DNA of 62,045 bases. Origin: Ophiocordyceps camponoti-saundersi (nom. inval.). Lineage: Eukaryota > Ascomycota > Sordariomycetes > Hypocreales > Ophiocordycipitaceae. The first letter of the stretch is position 1, and each line of letters starts with the position of its first letter. The notes beneath the pieces were generated by a model that saw only the letters and a program-made list of their open reading frames with translations, did no database searches and was not told the origin of the DNA. The stretch spans positions 1 through 62,045 of the forward strand of contig PDHQ01000206.1 of assembly GCA_003339415.1 (NCBI GenBank). Direction: 5' to 3'. Shown in pieces: positions 26,171 through 38,586 of the stretch. The position numbers were made by a program, and so were the translations under genes.

Positions 26171-28040
26171 ATAATAATAATAAATTATACGCTAATATAC
26201 CTTATATAGCTTAAAACTATCTTATATATATCCTAAAAGGGGGAAAAACTAAAAAACCCGGAGTAAAACCCTCCCCTTAAGCGTTACCTTAGCTTTAGGT
26301 TAGACCCCGCCTATACCTAATACTTTATATATTTAATAAGTTAAGTATTAACTAATAAATTAGAAGCTTATATTTCCCTTAAAGCGGACTCCGCGGTAAT
26401 AAGAGTACGCGTAAACTAAGTTTAGTATAGAGTTTATATAGCTTACTTATCCTCCTAGCTATTATTATTATTATAAACCGAATCCTTATATTTAATTAAA
26501 ATAACCTTAATAATCTAATTTATTAAGGCCTTATTAGTATAGCTTAGGAATATTTTAAAATTTTACTATTTTATAATAAACCTTATAATAGCTAATTTTA
26601 AAAGATAGCTAGATTATTATAGTAAAGCTATAGATAAGTATAAAATTAGAGTTAAAAAAGGAGGTATTATTATATTCGCTTTTTAGCGTTTCCGCCTTAG
26701 CTATTACTAATTTCTAATTAGCGCTAAGGGAGGAGAAGGAGAAGTAATATATATAAAGTTTTAGTTTATAAACTTTTAAAGTTAAGTAATATACGCGTTT
26801 TTCGCCTAATCTTATACCGCTTTTATTTTAAGGTAAAGTTAATTTTACTTAAAATAAGACTTTTAATAAAAAAAATAATAATATAGTTTTTTCCTATAAG
26901 CTATAAAGTAAGTAGATTTACTTTTTATATATAAAGTAATAAAATATTTACTATATTATAACTTTATTATATAATATTTAATAATATATTTAAATTAGTA
27001 ATATTTAAAATATTACTAAAGTTAAACTTTTAATATATATAATTTAATATTAAGAATCTCCGCTTATATTATTATATTTTTATTATAAATCTAATTTATA
27101 TTTACTATATTATTAATAATAATTACTAAGAAGCTTTACTAAGTTTTAAAATAATATTTTTTTATATATAATTATATTATTAAAACCTTATTTAATAACT
27201 TAATTTTCTTATAAAAAGCTTCCTTATTACCTTATTATAAAATATATATTAATACCCCTTTTATAATAAAAGTATAACTTTTATTAGTTAAGTATACTTT
27301 TTCTTTAAAAATAATATAAAGCTATTTTAGATTAAACTAAAGCTTATAAATAATATTTTAGAATATTATTATAATATTACCGCTAAGTAATTTCCTTATT
27401 ATAAGGGCTTAACTTTATTTACGGAGTTTATAATTAATACTTATTATAGTTACTTTAAGGCCTTAAACTTAGAGTAAAATAGCTATAAAGTTAAAATAAA
27501 TTATAAGCTATCGCTTATATTACTTAAAAACTTACTTTTTAATAATTTTCTTTAGCGCTTTAGCTATAATTATAGCTTATATTAGAAAAGTTCCGCTCCC
27601 CTTAAAGCTATAAAAAAAAGAGGAAACTATAGCTATAATAGCTAATAAGATATTACTAACTAATAAAGTTAGAATAAGGGGGGTACCTCCTAGACCTTTT
27701 TAAACTCCGCTATTTATTTAATAATTATTTATATAAAGATAAAAGCGTTTTTTAAAATAATCTTACTAATATTTTCTTTAGCTTTTAATAAGGTAATAAG
27801 TATAGTAAACTTTTAAGTTTAAGATTATTATAATTTAAAGTAAAGCTATATTCTAGGTAAAAAATTTTCGCGGTTACGATTAACTTATATAATATCGCCC
27901 TCCCCCTTAGAGTTACTTTAAGCGCGGCTAGCTATCGCTATAAGGTAATAAAAGAAGCGAAGTTTGCTTATAATATAAAAATAAGAAGTCCGTATCCGCG
28001 TCGCTATAAGCGTAGAGTTTATAGAATATATATAAAAGTT
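26171..28040 (-). mobile_element. Retroposon X, copy 1 (about 1.87 kb), unclassified
   Basis: It is bounded by an exact 14-bp TSD. The left end carries an (ATA)n/(TTA)n tract (26171-26184), which is the 3' tail if the element is read on the minus strand. Copy 2 at 50847-52694 shares almost the same two ends, so about 1.85 kb is likely full length and not a truncation. Read on the minus strand it has a GC-richer first 150 bp (28040-27890), a Leu/Tyr-rich frame with stops, and a GC-richer last 300 bp (26171-26460). I recognise no RT, endonuclease or transposase motif. It may be a non-autonomous LINE derivative or a large SINE-like element. Confidence 0.75.
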
Positions 28041-28054
28041 CCCTCCCTTACTTA
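28041..28054. repeat. TSD of retroposon X copy 1 (right)
   Basis: CCCTCCCTTACTTA, the partner of 26157-26170. Confidence 0.85.
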
Positions 28055-31000
28055 TAAGTAATTTATATTATAATATAAATATATTATTAATAATATATAC
28101 TTTAAGCTATATTTATTTATTTATTATTTTATTCGCTTTATAGCTAATATTAATAGCTAATAATTGCTTATTATAATATATTTAATTTTAAGCTTTATTT
28201 AGAATTTAATTCTTAGCTTTCTTTAAATAATATATAATAATATTTTACTATATTTTAATAAGAGGGAAGTTATAATATACTTTACTAATAACTTAGTTAT
28301 TTTTTATTTTAAATCTTAGTAAGTTAATTATTTTATTAAAGCTATTTTTAGCTTTATTTTTATAGCCCTTATCTAATATAAGTTTTAGTAGCGGATAAGT
28401 TATTAATTCCTTATTATTAGTTTATAAAATATTTCTTATATTTTATATATTATTATATCCTCCCTAACTAAGACTTTTTTATTACCTTCTAAAGTATTAA
28501 ACTTTACTAACTTTTTAAATAAAGAGAAGGTAAATATTTTACCCCCTTATTATAATAATTATAATTATTATATTTAGCTTTATTAATAGCTTAATAGCTT
28601 TTTACCTTTTTTACCTTAAGGGCTATTTTATAATATATTTTATAAATATTTTTTTAAAGTTTATAAATAAATTATTAACTTAATAAATAAAAGGTAGATC
28701 CGCGCTAGCGTTTTATCCGCCGCCGCCCCTATCTTACTTATTAAGAAGCTAGGTAATAAGTAGCGTCTTTATATCGATTATCGCGCCTTAAATAAGGTAA
28801 TAAAGTAAGACTAATATTCTCTTCCTTTTATTAAGGAGATACTTTATAGCTTTTTTAGCGCTTATTAGTTTATAAAAGTTAATATTCGCGCTATTTTTTA
28901 TAAGCTATATATTATAAAAAGTAATAAATATTTAACTATTTTCTATATATAATTTAGTCTCTTTAAGTACCTTATTTATTTTTTTAGTCTTATAAGTATA
29001 TTTATTATATTTTAATATTATATTAATATTACTTTAAGCAATTCCTTAAGGGACTTTATTATCATATCTTAAAATAGTATTTTTATTTATTTAAATAGCT
29101 TATATTTCGATTATTAATATAAGGTATATATTATATTATTATATTTTTCATAACCTAGGCTTTTTCTTAACCCTAATAAGTATAATTTTAATATTTATAA
29201 AATTAAATATTTAAGGTTTATTATTTATATTAGTAAAAAAGTAAAACTAAACTTTATTAAAGTTTTTATTATATCTAAATAAGAGGCGCTAACTTATATT
29301 TAAAGCGTTTATAATTTTCTAAAGTTTACTAACTTTTATTATAATTTTATACCTTACTTTTCTAACCTTATAGCCCCGCTTATTAACTTTATAAAGTAAA
29401 GCGCCCTTTTTTATTAAACTAATAAATATTAGCTTACCTTTAATATACTTAAGTTTACTTTTATATTAGCTTTTATTTTTACCTAATAAGACCTTAACTA
29501 TAATATAATTATAAAAGCTAATTACTCTAATAAGGCTATAAATAGCTACTTATCTTAAATTAATATAAACTATATCTTTTAGCTAGTTATATATTATTTT
29601 AAAAAACTTCTCTTTATAAAATAAGATTATATAATTTATAATAAAAAGCTTTTTATTATTATTTCTTACCTTAAGATATAGTTTACTAAGCTATATAATA
29701 TAGCTTAGCTATTTTTAATTTTAACTAATTATAAGGCTTTTAAATATTTTATTACGCTTAAAGTAATAATAGAATATTAAGCGTATTAGGCTAAGACGCT
29801 TACTTTTTTTAATTTTTAACTTTAATACCGCTTTAGCGCGTAAGCGTTTTAGCTAGATACTCTCTCTTAAAAGGAGTAGGAACGCCGCGGTATAAAGAAT
29901 TATTATAGCCGGATTATATAGCTTATTTTTATTTATTTTTTTTAAGTTATATCTAGTCTAATCTAGCTTAGCTTTACTTAACTCTCTTTTTATTTTATTT
30001 TCTATTTTTAATACTTTAATATCTTTTTAGGATAAGATTTTATAAGGATTTTAGTTAATAGCTTTTTATATTAACTTATTTTATAATATCCGCTATTAGG
30101 TAATTTATTCCTTTACTTAGAAGTTTTTATTAAAAGCTAATATTTATAAATAAGTTATAAATTACTCCTTTTTTACTTATAGGTAATTATAATTTTAAAG
30201 CTATCTTTAAGTTTTTAAATAAAAACCTTTTATTATTATACTTATTTAATAAATATATAACTCTCTTATAGTAGGATATTTTAATAAGAATATTACTTTT
30301 ATATTTTTTAAATAAAAATTCTATTAAGATAGGATATTTATAAATATAATATATTTTATTTATAATTATTATTATTATAAGGATTATTTAAATTATTAAT
30401 AGCGCTAAGAATTATTTTAGCTACTATCTCCGCTTAAATAGTTTTAAATTACTCTTTTAGTAAATTTTATAACTAAGCTTCTTACTTTTAATAAATCTTA
30501 GCTTTATTTCTTTATAATTATTATAGATTATCTTTCTAAGTATATTTAGCTTAAAGCTATAATATTAATAAATACCGAATAATATACTAAACGCTTTATT
30601 TAATATGAATAGCGATTTTATAGCTTTCCTTATAAGTTAATCTCTAACTATAAGTTAAACTAAATAGGTTATTTCTAATTCACTTTCTACCGCCTTATTA
30701 AAGTATAAAGACTCCTTTTTATAACTTACTATTTTTAAACTAATAATAATATAAAATATATAAACTAAAAAGTATAAGCTTTTTTATATTATATAATCTC
30801 CTTTTTATAATTTAACTAGTATTATTATTTATTAATATATTAGCTTATTTTAAATAACCGGAACTTATTTATAATAAGCGTAAATCCTAATTACTTATTT
30901 TATTACTTTAATATTATTTTTTTAAATTATCTGCTTAAAGTTACCGCCTTAGTTTTATTTTTAAAAAGTTAAGCTATAATATTCGCTTATTATTTTTATA

Positions 31001-31260
31001 ATAATATTAAGCTAGCTTAAGCTTTTATTGCCTAAGCTTAGTAATAATAGAAAGATTTATCTAATAAGTTTTATTATTTTATAAAATAGTTTTAAGTAAA
31101 TAATTTTATATAGCTTAACCTTATATATATATATATATATATAATTTAACTATTTATCTTAAAAGCTTAATTATTTTAAAAGTAAATATAAGGTAATAGC
31201 TATATTAATATTATTTACTATTACTTTAAATATATTATTTAATATTTACTTTACTTTTTA
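28055..31260 (+). pseudogene. Gag end and pol of gypsy 1 (RT, RNase H, integrase), inactivated
   Basis: RT is clear: 28743-28796 reads KKLGNK*RLYIDYRALNK, then SLPFIKEIL. FSLFKYLIYFFSL at about 28955-28995 corresponds to the FGL block. The catalytic YLDD block appears as YLKIVFLF near 29065-29095, with both Asp codons lost. RNase H follows near 29350-29900 and integrase near 30100-30800. Stops lie throughout. The protease before RT is too degraded to point to. Gypsy 2 aligns along the whole length, which supports the domain limits. Confidence 0.8.
31122..31143. repeat. (TA)n microsatellite
   Basis: An uninterrupted TA run in the 3' part of the gypsy 1 pol remnant. It has no counterpart in gypsy 2, so it is a local expansion. 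Confidence 0.8.
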
Positions 31261-31271
31261 TATTAACTTTA
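31261..31271. repeat. TSD of truncated LINE1 copy (left)
   Basis: TATTAACTTTA, exact partner at 31976-31986. Confidence 0.85.
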
Positions 31272-31975
31272 CGCCGGGGCCGAGTACTTACTTCTTTATA
31301 CCTAATAAAGGTCCCTAGAGCTAATAAGCGCACTAACATACCCCGCGCAAGACACCGCTCGAGGAAAATCGGGTTTAGCGGGTATTCTGCTCCGGCACGG
31401 GTTAGCCACGGACTAGTTACGCGCGCTAAGGATCACTTATATAGTTAAAATTGCTAAAAAAAAATAACGAGATAATAACGGCCCGCCTATACTAGCAGGA
31501 GTAACCCCCCCCTCCTTATATACCCCTAGGCCTTAAGTTACTAATTTATAAAGACCGACTTCCTAATTAGAAAGGCTTCCCGATTAGGAAAGCTAAAAAA
31601 GGGGGTATATACCTAAATATATATTATATATAAAGGAGGTACGTAGCTATATATTTAAAGGTTAAGTAATACGTACCTAGAGGCTAGGGAGGTATATACC
31701 GGTATATATAGGTAATACCTACCGCCGCTATTACTATCTTTTCCTTATCTTATCTATCTTTTCTTATCTTTCCTTACGTTATATAGTATTACCGTGACCG
31801 ACGGTTATTTTCTTTATACGCGTAGAGCGCCTAGCCCGGCCCCGAGCCGGACGCGGTCTTACTATATAGCGGGGGGTTTTACCTCTTTTAGGAGGGTTTT
31901 TCCTACTTAACTTACTACCAAGGTTCTAGCAGCTACCTTTATAGCCTCTAGAGTACTATAATAATAATAATAATA
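31272..31975 (+). mobile_element. 5'-truncated LINE1 copy, lightly mutated
   Basis: These 704 bp align with the 3' end of LINE1 from about 22970 to 23654, including the C-run, the GGGGGGTTTTACCTC and AGGTTCTAGCAGC blocks and the (TAA)n tail. An exact 11-bp TSD surrounds it. It keeps many CA and TG pairs (for example CACTAACATA, AAGACACCGC, GGCACGG, GCCACGGAC) while gypsy 1 on both sides has almost none. It therefore either arrived after most RIP had taken place or escaped it. It splits the gypsy 1 pol remnant. Confidence 0.9.
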
Positions 31976-31986
31976 TATTAACTTTA
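31976..31986. repeat. TSD of truncated LINE1 copy (right)
   Basis: TATTAACTTTA, partner of 31261-31271; the TAA tail merges into it. Confidence 0.85.
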
Positions 31987-32260
31987 TTAAACGCGCTATT
32001 AGTAACTTTTTACTTTTTAATTTATTAGCTAACTTTTAGCTAAATCCCCTTTTATATTTTTCTTATAATAACTTATTTTTTAATAAATATAAAATTAAGG
32101 AAATCCTTATTATAAAAAATATAAGGGGCTATTACCTGCTAAATAGCCCGCCTTATTATTTTATTTTTATAAAATAAAAAAGCTATATTATTTTTATATA
32201 AAAGCTACTTAATAGTTTTAATTATTATATAATATTAAATTAGTTTAAATTTATATAAGG
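31987..32260 (+). pseudogene. C-terminal chromodomain of gypsy 1 pol
   Basis: Around 32083-32125 the translation reads INKYKIKEILIIKNIR, the damaged start of a chromodomain (family form Y.VE.IL..R), followed by a Tyr/Ile-rich stretch where the V-K-W-G-Y core is expected. Gypsy 2 shows NKYKIKKILAIKN at the matching place (57890-57930). Chromodomains of chromoviruses bind methylated H3K9 and steer integration into heterochromatin. That role is known for the family and only inferred here. Confidence 0.6.
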
Positions 32261-33926
32261 TAATATATATTTTTATAATAACTTAAGGTAAACTTAATTA
32301 TATATTTATTTATTTTACCTTTTAAGCTAATTATCCCCCTTAAGTAATATTCCCCTTATATAAAATAACCCTTTCGCCTTTTTTTTACCCCTTATCTCCC
32401 TTTATCCTTTTTTTTATATTAGCTCTAAGCTAATATTAATATTATTTATCTTAATAATAGAATTATTTATAATAATTAAGTAGCTTAAGATATTATTATA
32501 ACGCTAGCCGCGAGTAAGCGCTACTACGCTAGCGTTAATTTATAATAAGTATATCTTTAGGTAAGGAAAAGTAAACTTTAAAGCTAAAAAAATATATATA
32601 ATAATAATAATAGCGGGATTCCTCCTTATTAAGCCTCCGCGCTATATATATTATACTTTTTAATAAGTATAAACTTACTTTTTTAGAATAAAAAAAAGGG
32701 GGAAGATAGGTAATATATATAAGTAGCTTAAGTTTATAAGCTAAGCAATATATATAAATTAATAATAGGGGCGTATTATAAAATAATAAAAGCGGCGCTA
32801 GCTAAGCTAAGTAATTTATATAAATTAATAAGCGCTATAAATATTTAATATAAGATATTATTATATTCCTTATTCTCGCGCTTATATATATTAATATTAG
32901 CTTAATAATTTATAATATAAGCGGCTTATTTATCTTGCTATTAGTTAAGGATTTAGTATTAATATTCCTTTTATTATTAAAAAAAAGCTTTATACTACGC
33001 TATAAAAGAATTAAGCTTAAAAATAAATATACCTTATTATTATTATTATTAATATTATATTATTACTATAGATATATTATAAGTTAAGGTATAAAGGGCG
33101 GTAATAATAATTATATTATTAATAATAAGGATAAGCGCAAAGAAGTGCTATTAGTTAGGCGTAGTAAAGGCGTATAAGTTTATTATTAGATAAGGTATAA
33201 CGCGGGTTATAGCTATTATAGCTTATAAATAATTAATATAAGTAATAAACTTAAGCTTTAAGTAAGCGCGGCGGCTAGAGACTTTTTCAGTATAAGCGTA
33301 AGTAAGTAAGGTAATAGCTTATCCTTCTCTAACTATAATATATAAATTATAGAAAGCCTAGCGTAAGCGTATATTTATAATAAATAAATACCTTTCCTAA
33401 AAGTATTATCTTTACTGCGATTTATACGCTTTATAAGCCGCCTTATAGCCTTATTAATAATTAATATTATAGCTATTATAAAAGTTTTAAATATAAGGTA
33501 TATATAAGTATTTTACCTCTTATAATATAATAACGCTTTTATTATCTAAGTTTCTTTTTATAATATATCTTCTTATTACGCGAGATAGTAATTATAGCTA
33601 ATTAAATAATATATTAATAAAGTAGGAAGATAACTTAACAGGTATAAAAAGCTTAAAAAATAATAATAATAAAAGATAATAATAATAATAATAGAAAAAA
33701 TAAGGATAATAATATAAAAAATAATTATAAGAATATAATAATAAGCTAATAAACTAATAAGTATAAATAAAATAATTACTTAGCGAGAAAAAATAATATA
33801 ATTAGCTTAAGAAGAAAAAGAAAAAAGGAGGAAGAAAAATTTTTTATATAAGGGGTATTTTAATTTATACCTTATACGCGTATATATTATAGCTAGAAAT
33901 ACTTTTTTTCCTAAAGCGGCGGGGTA
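32261..33926 (+). other. 3' non-coding part of gypsy 1 with polypurine tract
   Basis: About 1.6 kb without coding signal, aligning loosely to 58030-59484 of gypsy 2. It contains AAT/AAG microsatellite-like runs (33650-33720). The last bases before the LTR, AAAGCGGCGGGGTA, match AGAGCGGCGGGGTA in gypsy 2 and are the probable plus-strand primer. Confidence 0.6.
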
Positions 33927-34175
33927 TATAAAGGATTTAAGCTACGCCCGAATAGCTAAGTTATATAAGGGTGCTTAGTTAAGTTTATATATATAATAAG
34001 CATAAAGTATATATAAGTATATACTATTAGTTAGCGCTATACGCGGGCCGCGTATAAGCTATATATAAATTATAACCTTAAATATATATATTATATATAC
34101 TTTAAAACTTCCTAAGTTAATTTATATTAATAAAGTTAGCTTTATATAAAAGTATTAAAATATTAAACTTTAATA
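33927..34175 (+). repeat. 3' LTR of gypsy 1 (249 bp)
   Basis: It matches 24655-24903. It starts TATAAAGGATTTAAGC and ends CTTTAATA. Confidence 0.9.
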
Positions 34176-34180
34176 ATTAT
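34176..34180. repeat. Right TSD (ATTAT) of gypsy 1
   Basis: Partner of 24650-24654. Its last bases are also the first bases of the LINE A TSD. Confidence 0.85.
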
Positions 34181-34191
34181 AGCTATTTATA
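34178..34191. repeat. Left TSD of LINE A
   Basis: TATAGCTATTTATA, an exact 14-bp match to 50181-50194, which reads on into copia A' (compare copia A at 6704-6717). Confidence 0.8.
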
Positions 34192-34259
34192 TATAGCTTA
34201 TAAAAAAACTTTTTATAACTTTAAATAATTAAGGTCCTTATTTATACTTAACGCTATAA

Positions 34260-35560
34260 TATTATAAGAATTTAATATTTTCTACTTTTTAGAGTTTAAC
34301 TCCGCTAAGGGAATAACCTTAAATATAAGGTTATAAGGCGGTCCGCCTTCTAGTCCGCTATTAGTACTAATAATACTTAATAGCGGGACTTAGAAGCTTA
34401 ACTAATCCCGATAATACCTATATATAAGTAAAAGTTAATATAATATTATTATTAACTTTAATAATTTATTTATTAATATTTTTTAAACTTTAATAAATTT
34501 TATTTTAAAGTTTATATACGAAAAACTTACTAAGGTAATCTTTATATAAGATTTTTACTTTATATAAGGTATCCTTAATATAGCGTTTACTAAGCTTTAA
34601 TAGCGCTAATAAGCTTTCGAAAACTTATTTAGCTTTCTTATTATTATCTCCTATATTATTTAAAAGTTAGTTAAGGCTACCTTTTATAAAGTAATAAGTA
34701 AAAAGTTAGACTTTGCCCCCGGAGCTTTAACTTATATTAGCGTAATTATAAACTCCGCCCTAAACTCCGCCCCCCTTATAGCGCCCCTTATATAGCTAAT
34801 TTTAGCGAAAATAAAAAAGGAGGTATTTATATCGGTAAAAGATATCTTAATAATTAATAAAATTCTAGCGCTTATTCCTTAAGAGATTATTTAGAAAATT
34901 AATAAAGCTATAAGCTATTTTATAATAATTACCGTATATTAACTTTTTAGCGGTAATTTTATTATTAAATTTAACTTAAAATATAAAGATTTTATTTTTA
35001 AAAATAAATAAATAGCTTAAGCTTTTTAAGTAAAAGCTAAGTATATATATTAAACTTATATTATTATTATTAATAGTATTCTAACCTTAGTAGCTAACTA
35101 TAACTATAACGCGCTATTTAGTATTATTAGAAAGGTAAATAAAGTTAATATAGTCTAGGCGAAAGTATTTTAACCTTAGCGTAATATTAGTAAAAAAGCT
35201 TTATAAACTTATTTTATTATAAGCCTTAATAGCGTAAAAAATATAAATAAGCTTTACTTAAATAAAATAATTATAAATATAAAGATAATTTATTATAAAC
35301 TTTATAAAGATTTTATATATTATAAATAATATTATAAATATTTTTAATTTAAATATATTACTAAATATTATTAAAAGCTTTTTTAATATAAATATTATAT
35401 AGCTACTTTATATAATAGTAAATAAAAAAACTACCTTATATAGAAGAAAGAAAAACCCCGCTATTATATTTTATATAAGGGTATATACTCTATATAATTA
35501 AAAAAATACCTAAAGTCTTAGAAATAAGAAAACTATATTAAGTTTAGCTTCCTTAATAAA
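34260..35560 (+). pseudogene. ORF1 of LINE A, inactivated
   Basis: It aligns end to end with minus-strand 46700-45430 of LINE B. The frame around 34540-34640 contains helical Lys/Glu/Leu stretches; 34690-34810 is GC-rich and Pro/Ala-coding. The C-terminal part (35080-35480) is Tyr-rich, which suggests that Cys codons of zinc knuckles were changed to Tyr. Stops are present in all frames. Role in LINE biology: an RNA-binding coat for the template. Confidence 0.55.
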
Positions 35561-35639
35561 CCTCGCCTTTTTTAATTATTATAAGCTACTTAACCTCTAG
35601 CCCTTACTTAGCGATAACTTTATAAAGATAGCGAAAACT

Positions 35640-38394
35640 TTATTATAGTTTTTTTAAGGAAGTAAATATATTATAAATCCCTTAAAGATATACTTTTATA
35701 ATCTTCTTATAATACGCTACTTATTTAAATCTTTTTAAAAAGCTTTTAACTTAGTACTACTTATAAAAGCTATAAGCTATATAATAAACTTTATAACTTA
35801 TAACTAGCTTTATAATAATCTTAAGTAAAGTTTATATTAGTAGATTTTATATAATTAAAATAATTATAAATAACTATTTTTAATATTTAGTTTTTATAAA
35901 AATTATAACTTTATTATAAAATATATAAAAAATTAACCGCTTTATTTAGCTTACTTTATTTAATAAAAAAAGCTATAATATTATTATTATATAAGAATTT
36001 TAGCTTAATATATATAATCGCCTTTTATTTCCTAAACTTACTTTTTACCGCCTTATTTAAAATAAAAGTAAGGCTTTTTTTTATATATATAAATAATATA
36101 AAATTAATAATTAAAATTTTATAATAAAGCTTAACCTTATTAAAGTTTTTTTTTATAATAAGCCTTAAGTACTTATTATTTACTTTTTACTATTTAGAAT
36201 ATACGCTAAACTTTTTTTACGCTTACCTCCTCCTCCTCCCTTTTTATACTCTGCCTTCGCCTCCGCTTTATTAATTATCTTTAGCGACTTTAACGCTTAT
36301 TACCCCTTTTAGGACCTTTATAAATATACCTCCCCTTACTCCGTAAAGCTTTTTTCCGCCTTTTATTAACTCCGCCTTAAACTTTTTACCCCTTTTTATA
36401 AGATTACCTAAAAAGTATATAAATAATAAGCTAATATTATTAACTTAATTTAAAATATACTTAACTATTTCCTTATATATTTTAGCTTAGATTTTAATTT
36501 TCTTAGCTTTAATTATATCTCTTAGTTTATATTATTTATTACCTCTCCTTTTTTAAACTTTACTTTAATATTATATTAAAAATATTTTAATTTTAATATT
36601 TTATAAATAAAAATAAAAAACCGCCTTTTATTTTTTATTATTTAAGTAAAGTTTATAATAAATATTAAAAAGTTAATATTATAGCTATATAAATAATTAA
36701 ATATTATAGCTAACTTAATAGTTTTAAAATTACCTTAATAATATAATTTTTATTTATATTTATAATAAATTTTAAAAGTTACTTTTATTATTTTAAATAT
36801 AAAATATATTAAGCTATATAAGTAAATATAGCTAAATTTTAATTATTAATAAATATATTAAAATATTATAATATAATAAAAATTATTTATTAAGAAAGTA
36901 AAAAAAGATAATTAAAAGTAATTTCTTATTTTTATAAGCGGTAATTTTAGTATTATATAGTTTATAGCTTAGTAAGTAAGATTTTATAGCTAAGCTTTTT
37001 AAAAACTTATATATATTCCTTTTTTTAATAAAATATAAACTTTACTTTTTAATTATTTTTCTTTAAAAAATTAAAGTTTCTAGCTTATAAGTTTTTTCCT
37101 TATTTTTTAGAAAATATTTTATATTTTTTTATTTTTAACTCCTTCCCCCTAATAAATATTCTTTTTTAAGTTATTAAAAATAAAGTTTAATCCGCTATTT
37201 TTAATATTATATTATAAAAATCCGCTAAGCTTAATAATATCCTTATTAGTTATTTAAAAAGTTATAAATAACTTTTTATAATAGTCTTAACTAAGCTTTT
37301 TTAAAAATATATTACTTATAAGTATTTCCTTACTTAATATTAAACTTTGAATATTATAGTTTTCTAAAAAATAAGAAAAAGCTTAAAAGTTTATTAAACT
37401 TTAAATAGCTACTATCTTATCTTTTTTTTTAATATTATAAATAAGATTTTTAAAACTATAATAATAAAGAAAATATCCCTTATAATAAAATTTATAAAAA
37501 TCTTACTATAAGGTTAGATAAGTAATTAGCTTAATTAATTTATTAATAGCGCTTTACTTCTTTTAATAAAATCTATTTATATTATTTAAAGCTTCTAAAG
37601 TTTTACCTTTTTTCTAATATTAAATATAATAAGCGCTTTTAATTATATCTTATATTTTAAGCTAATATAAATCCTTAACTTTTTTAGCTTTCTTAGATAA
37701 ATTATAGCTTTCTTTTATTTTTACCTCTCTAACTATACCTCCCGCTTAAAAGTTAATAGTAAATTATTAGACTTTTTCCTTATTTTTACTAAAGTTTTTT
37801 AAAGCTCCTCGCTCTTTTTAATACTATTTAACTTATATATCTTATCTTTTTATAAGCGCTTAGAATAAGTAATTAATATATTTATTATCGGATTTATAAA
37901 TAATATTAATATTCTTAGTATTAAGTATATTTTTACTTAAGTTTACTATTAGCTTAAATAAGCTTAGAGTATTTATTATAATTAAGTAATAAAGTATAAA
38001 ATAACTTTTTAGTTACTTAAAAATAAGCTTTTTTATTTTATAAAAGCTTACTTTATTAATATAACTTTACTAATACTTAATAAGAATATTATTTAACTTA
38101 TATAAAAAATATATATACTTAAGGTTTAAATTTACTATAAATTTTAATAAAAGCTATATCTCCGCTATTTTATAAAAAAGCTTATTTATTAATAGCTAGC
38201 TTTAACTAAGCTTACCTTATCTACTTAAAGCTTTTTACTTCTTTAAGTAAGGGAAATCTATATTAAAGTTATTAAGTCTATAATCGCTTTTAGCGCTATA
38301 ATCTACTCCGCTCTAACTTTACTAAGTAAAAAACTTAAAAGCCTTATTTTTTAATAGCTAGCTATAACTTAATTTAAATATTTTTATATTATTT
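35640..38394 (+). pseudogene. ORF2 of LINE A (endonuclease, RT), inactivated
   Basis: Endonuclease: IIFSDFNAYYPF*D at 36274-36315 (family GDFNxHHPxW). NYIS and LSFN text near 36510-36540 marks the SDH block. RT: the block at about 37780-37830 reads F*SSSLFLILFNLY, and IGFINNINIL at 37887-37916 is the VDD catalytic block with both Asp codons turned into Asn codons. LINE B keeps one Asp there (RFIDNINIL). The C-terminal part of ORF2 lies beyond LINE B, from 46786. Confidence 0.75.
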
Positions 38395-38407
38395 CTAAAG
38401 TATATTA
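38395..38407. repeat. TSD of LINE B (left)
   Basis: CTAAAGTATATTA against TTAAGGTATATTA at 46773-46785: 13 bp with two transitions. LINE B itself, which has the uninterrupted sequence at about 42600, shows a single copy (CCGGGGTATACTA on its minus strand). Confidence 0.75.
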
Positions 38408-38581
38408 TTATTATTTATATACTAGGGGCCTTTATAATATCTAAAGCTTCTATAATATATTAAGTAGGAAAAATCCCCTAAAGTAAGGTAAAACCCCCTA
38501 ACTATAAAGGAAAAGCTTACTATACGCTTATATAAAGGTATAGCGGTAGTTAGTAGCGGTATAATATAATAAGCTTACTAC
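38408..38581 (-). other. 3' end of LINE B
   Basis: On the minus strand this holds GTTAGGGGGTTTTACCTTAC, a GGGGATTTTTCCTACTT block, AGAAGCTTTAGATATTAT and then a short TAAATAATAA tail. The same order occurs at 50030-50180 for LINE A, and a related arrangement in LINE1. The conserved G-run, TTTTTCCTAC and tail probably form the structure recognised by the reverse transcriptase. Confidence 0.75.
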
Positions 38582-38586
38582 CTAGG
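38582..38586. repeat. Left TSD (CTAGG) of solo D LTR
   Basis: Exact partner at 39699-39703. Confidence 0.9.

Larger units (their letters stand above)
24655..34175 (+). mobile_element. Gypsy 1: complete chromovirus-type LTR retrotransposon with two nested insertions
   Basis: It is a plus-strand element of 9521 bp bounded by 249-bp LTRs and ATTAT TSDs. Without retroposon X (26171-28040) and the LINE fragment (31272-31975) and their duplications it is about 6.9 kb, close to gypsy 2 (6556 bp), to which it aligns through gag, pol and 3' part. Order is gag, RT, RNase H, integrase, chromodomain, so it belongs to the Ty3/gypsy chromoviruses. It is inserted in copia A' exactly at the edge of the LINE A TSD. 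Confidence 0.9.
34192..38407 (+). mobile_element. LINE A, 5' part (ORF1 and most of ORF2)
   Basis: This is the first 4.2 kb of a plus-strand Tad1-like LINE. The 5' end (AAAAAAACTTTTTATAAC at about 34201) matches the 5' ends of LINE B and LINE1. It breaks at 38395-38407, where LINE B is inserted, and continues at 46786. With the insertions removed the element is about 7.3 kb, the same as LINE B. It is much more AT-rich than LINE B, consistent with being the older copy. Confidence 0.85.

Noticed and set aside
26171..26460. This 290-bp block taken as an internal part of gypsy elements, because it appears within gypsy 1 and next to gypsy 2
   Set aside because: Gypsy 2 lacks it at the homologous place, and exact TSDs bound the whole 26171-28040 unit; it belongs to retroposon X.
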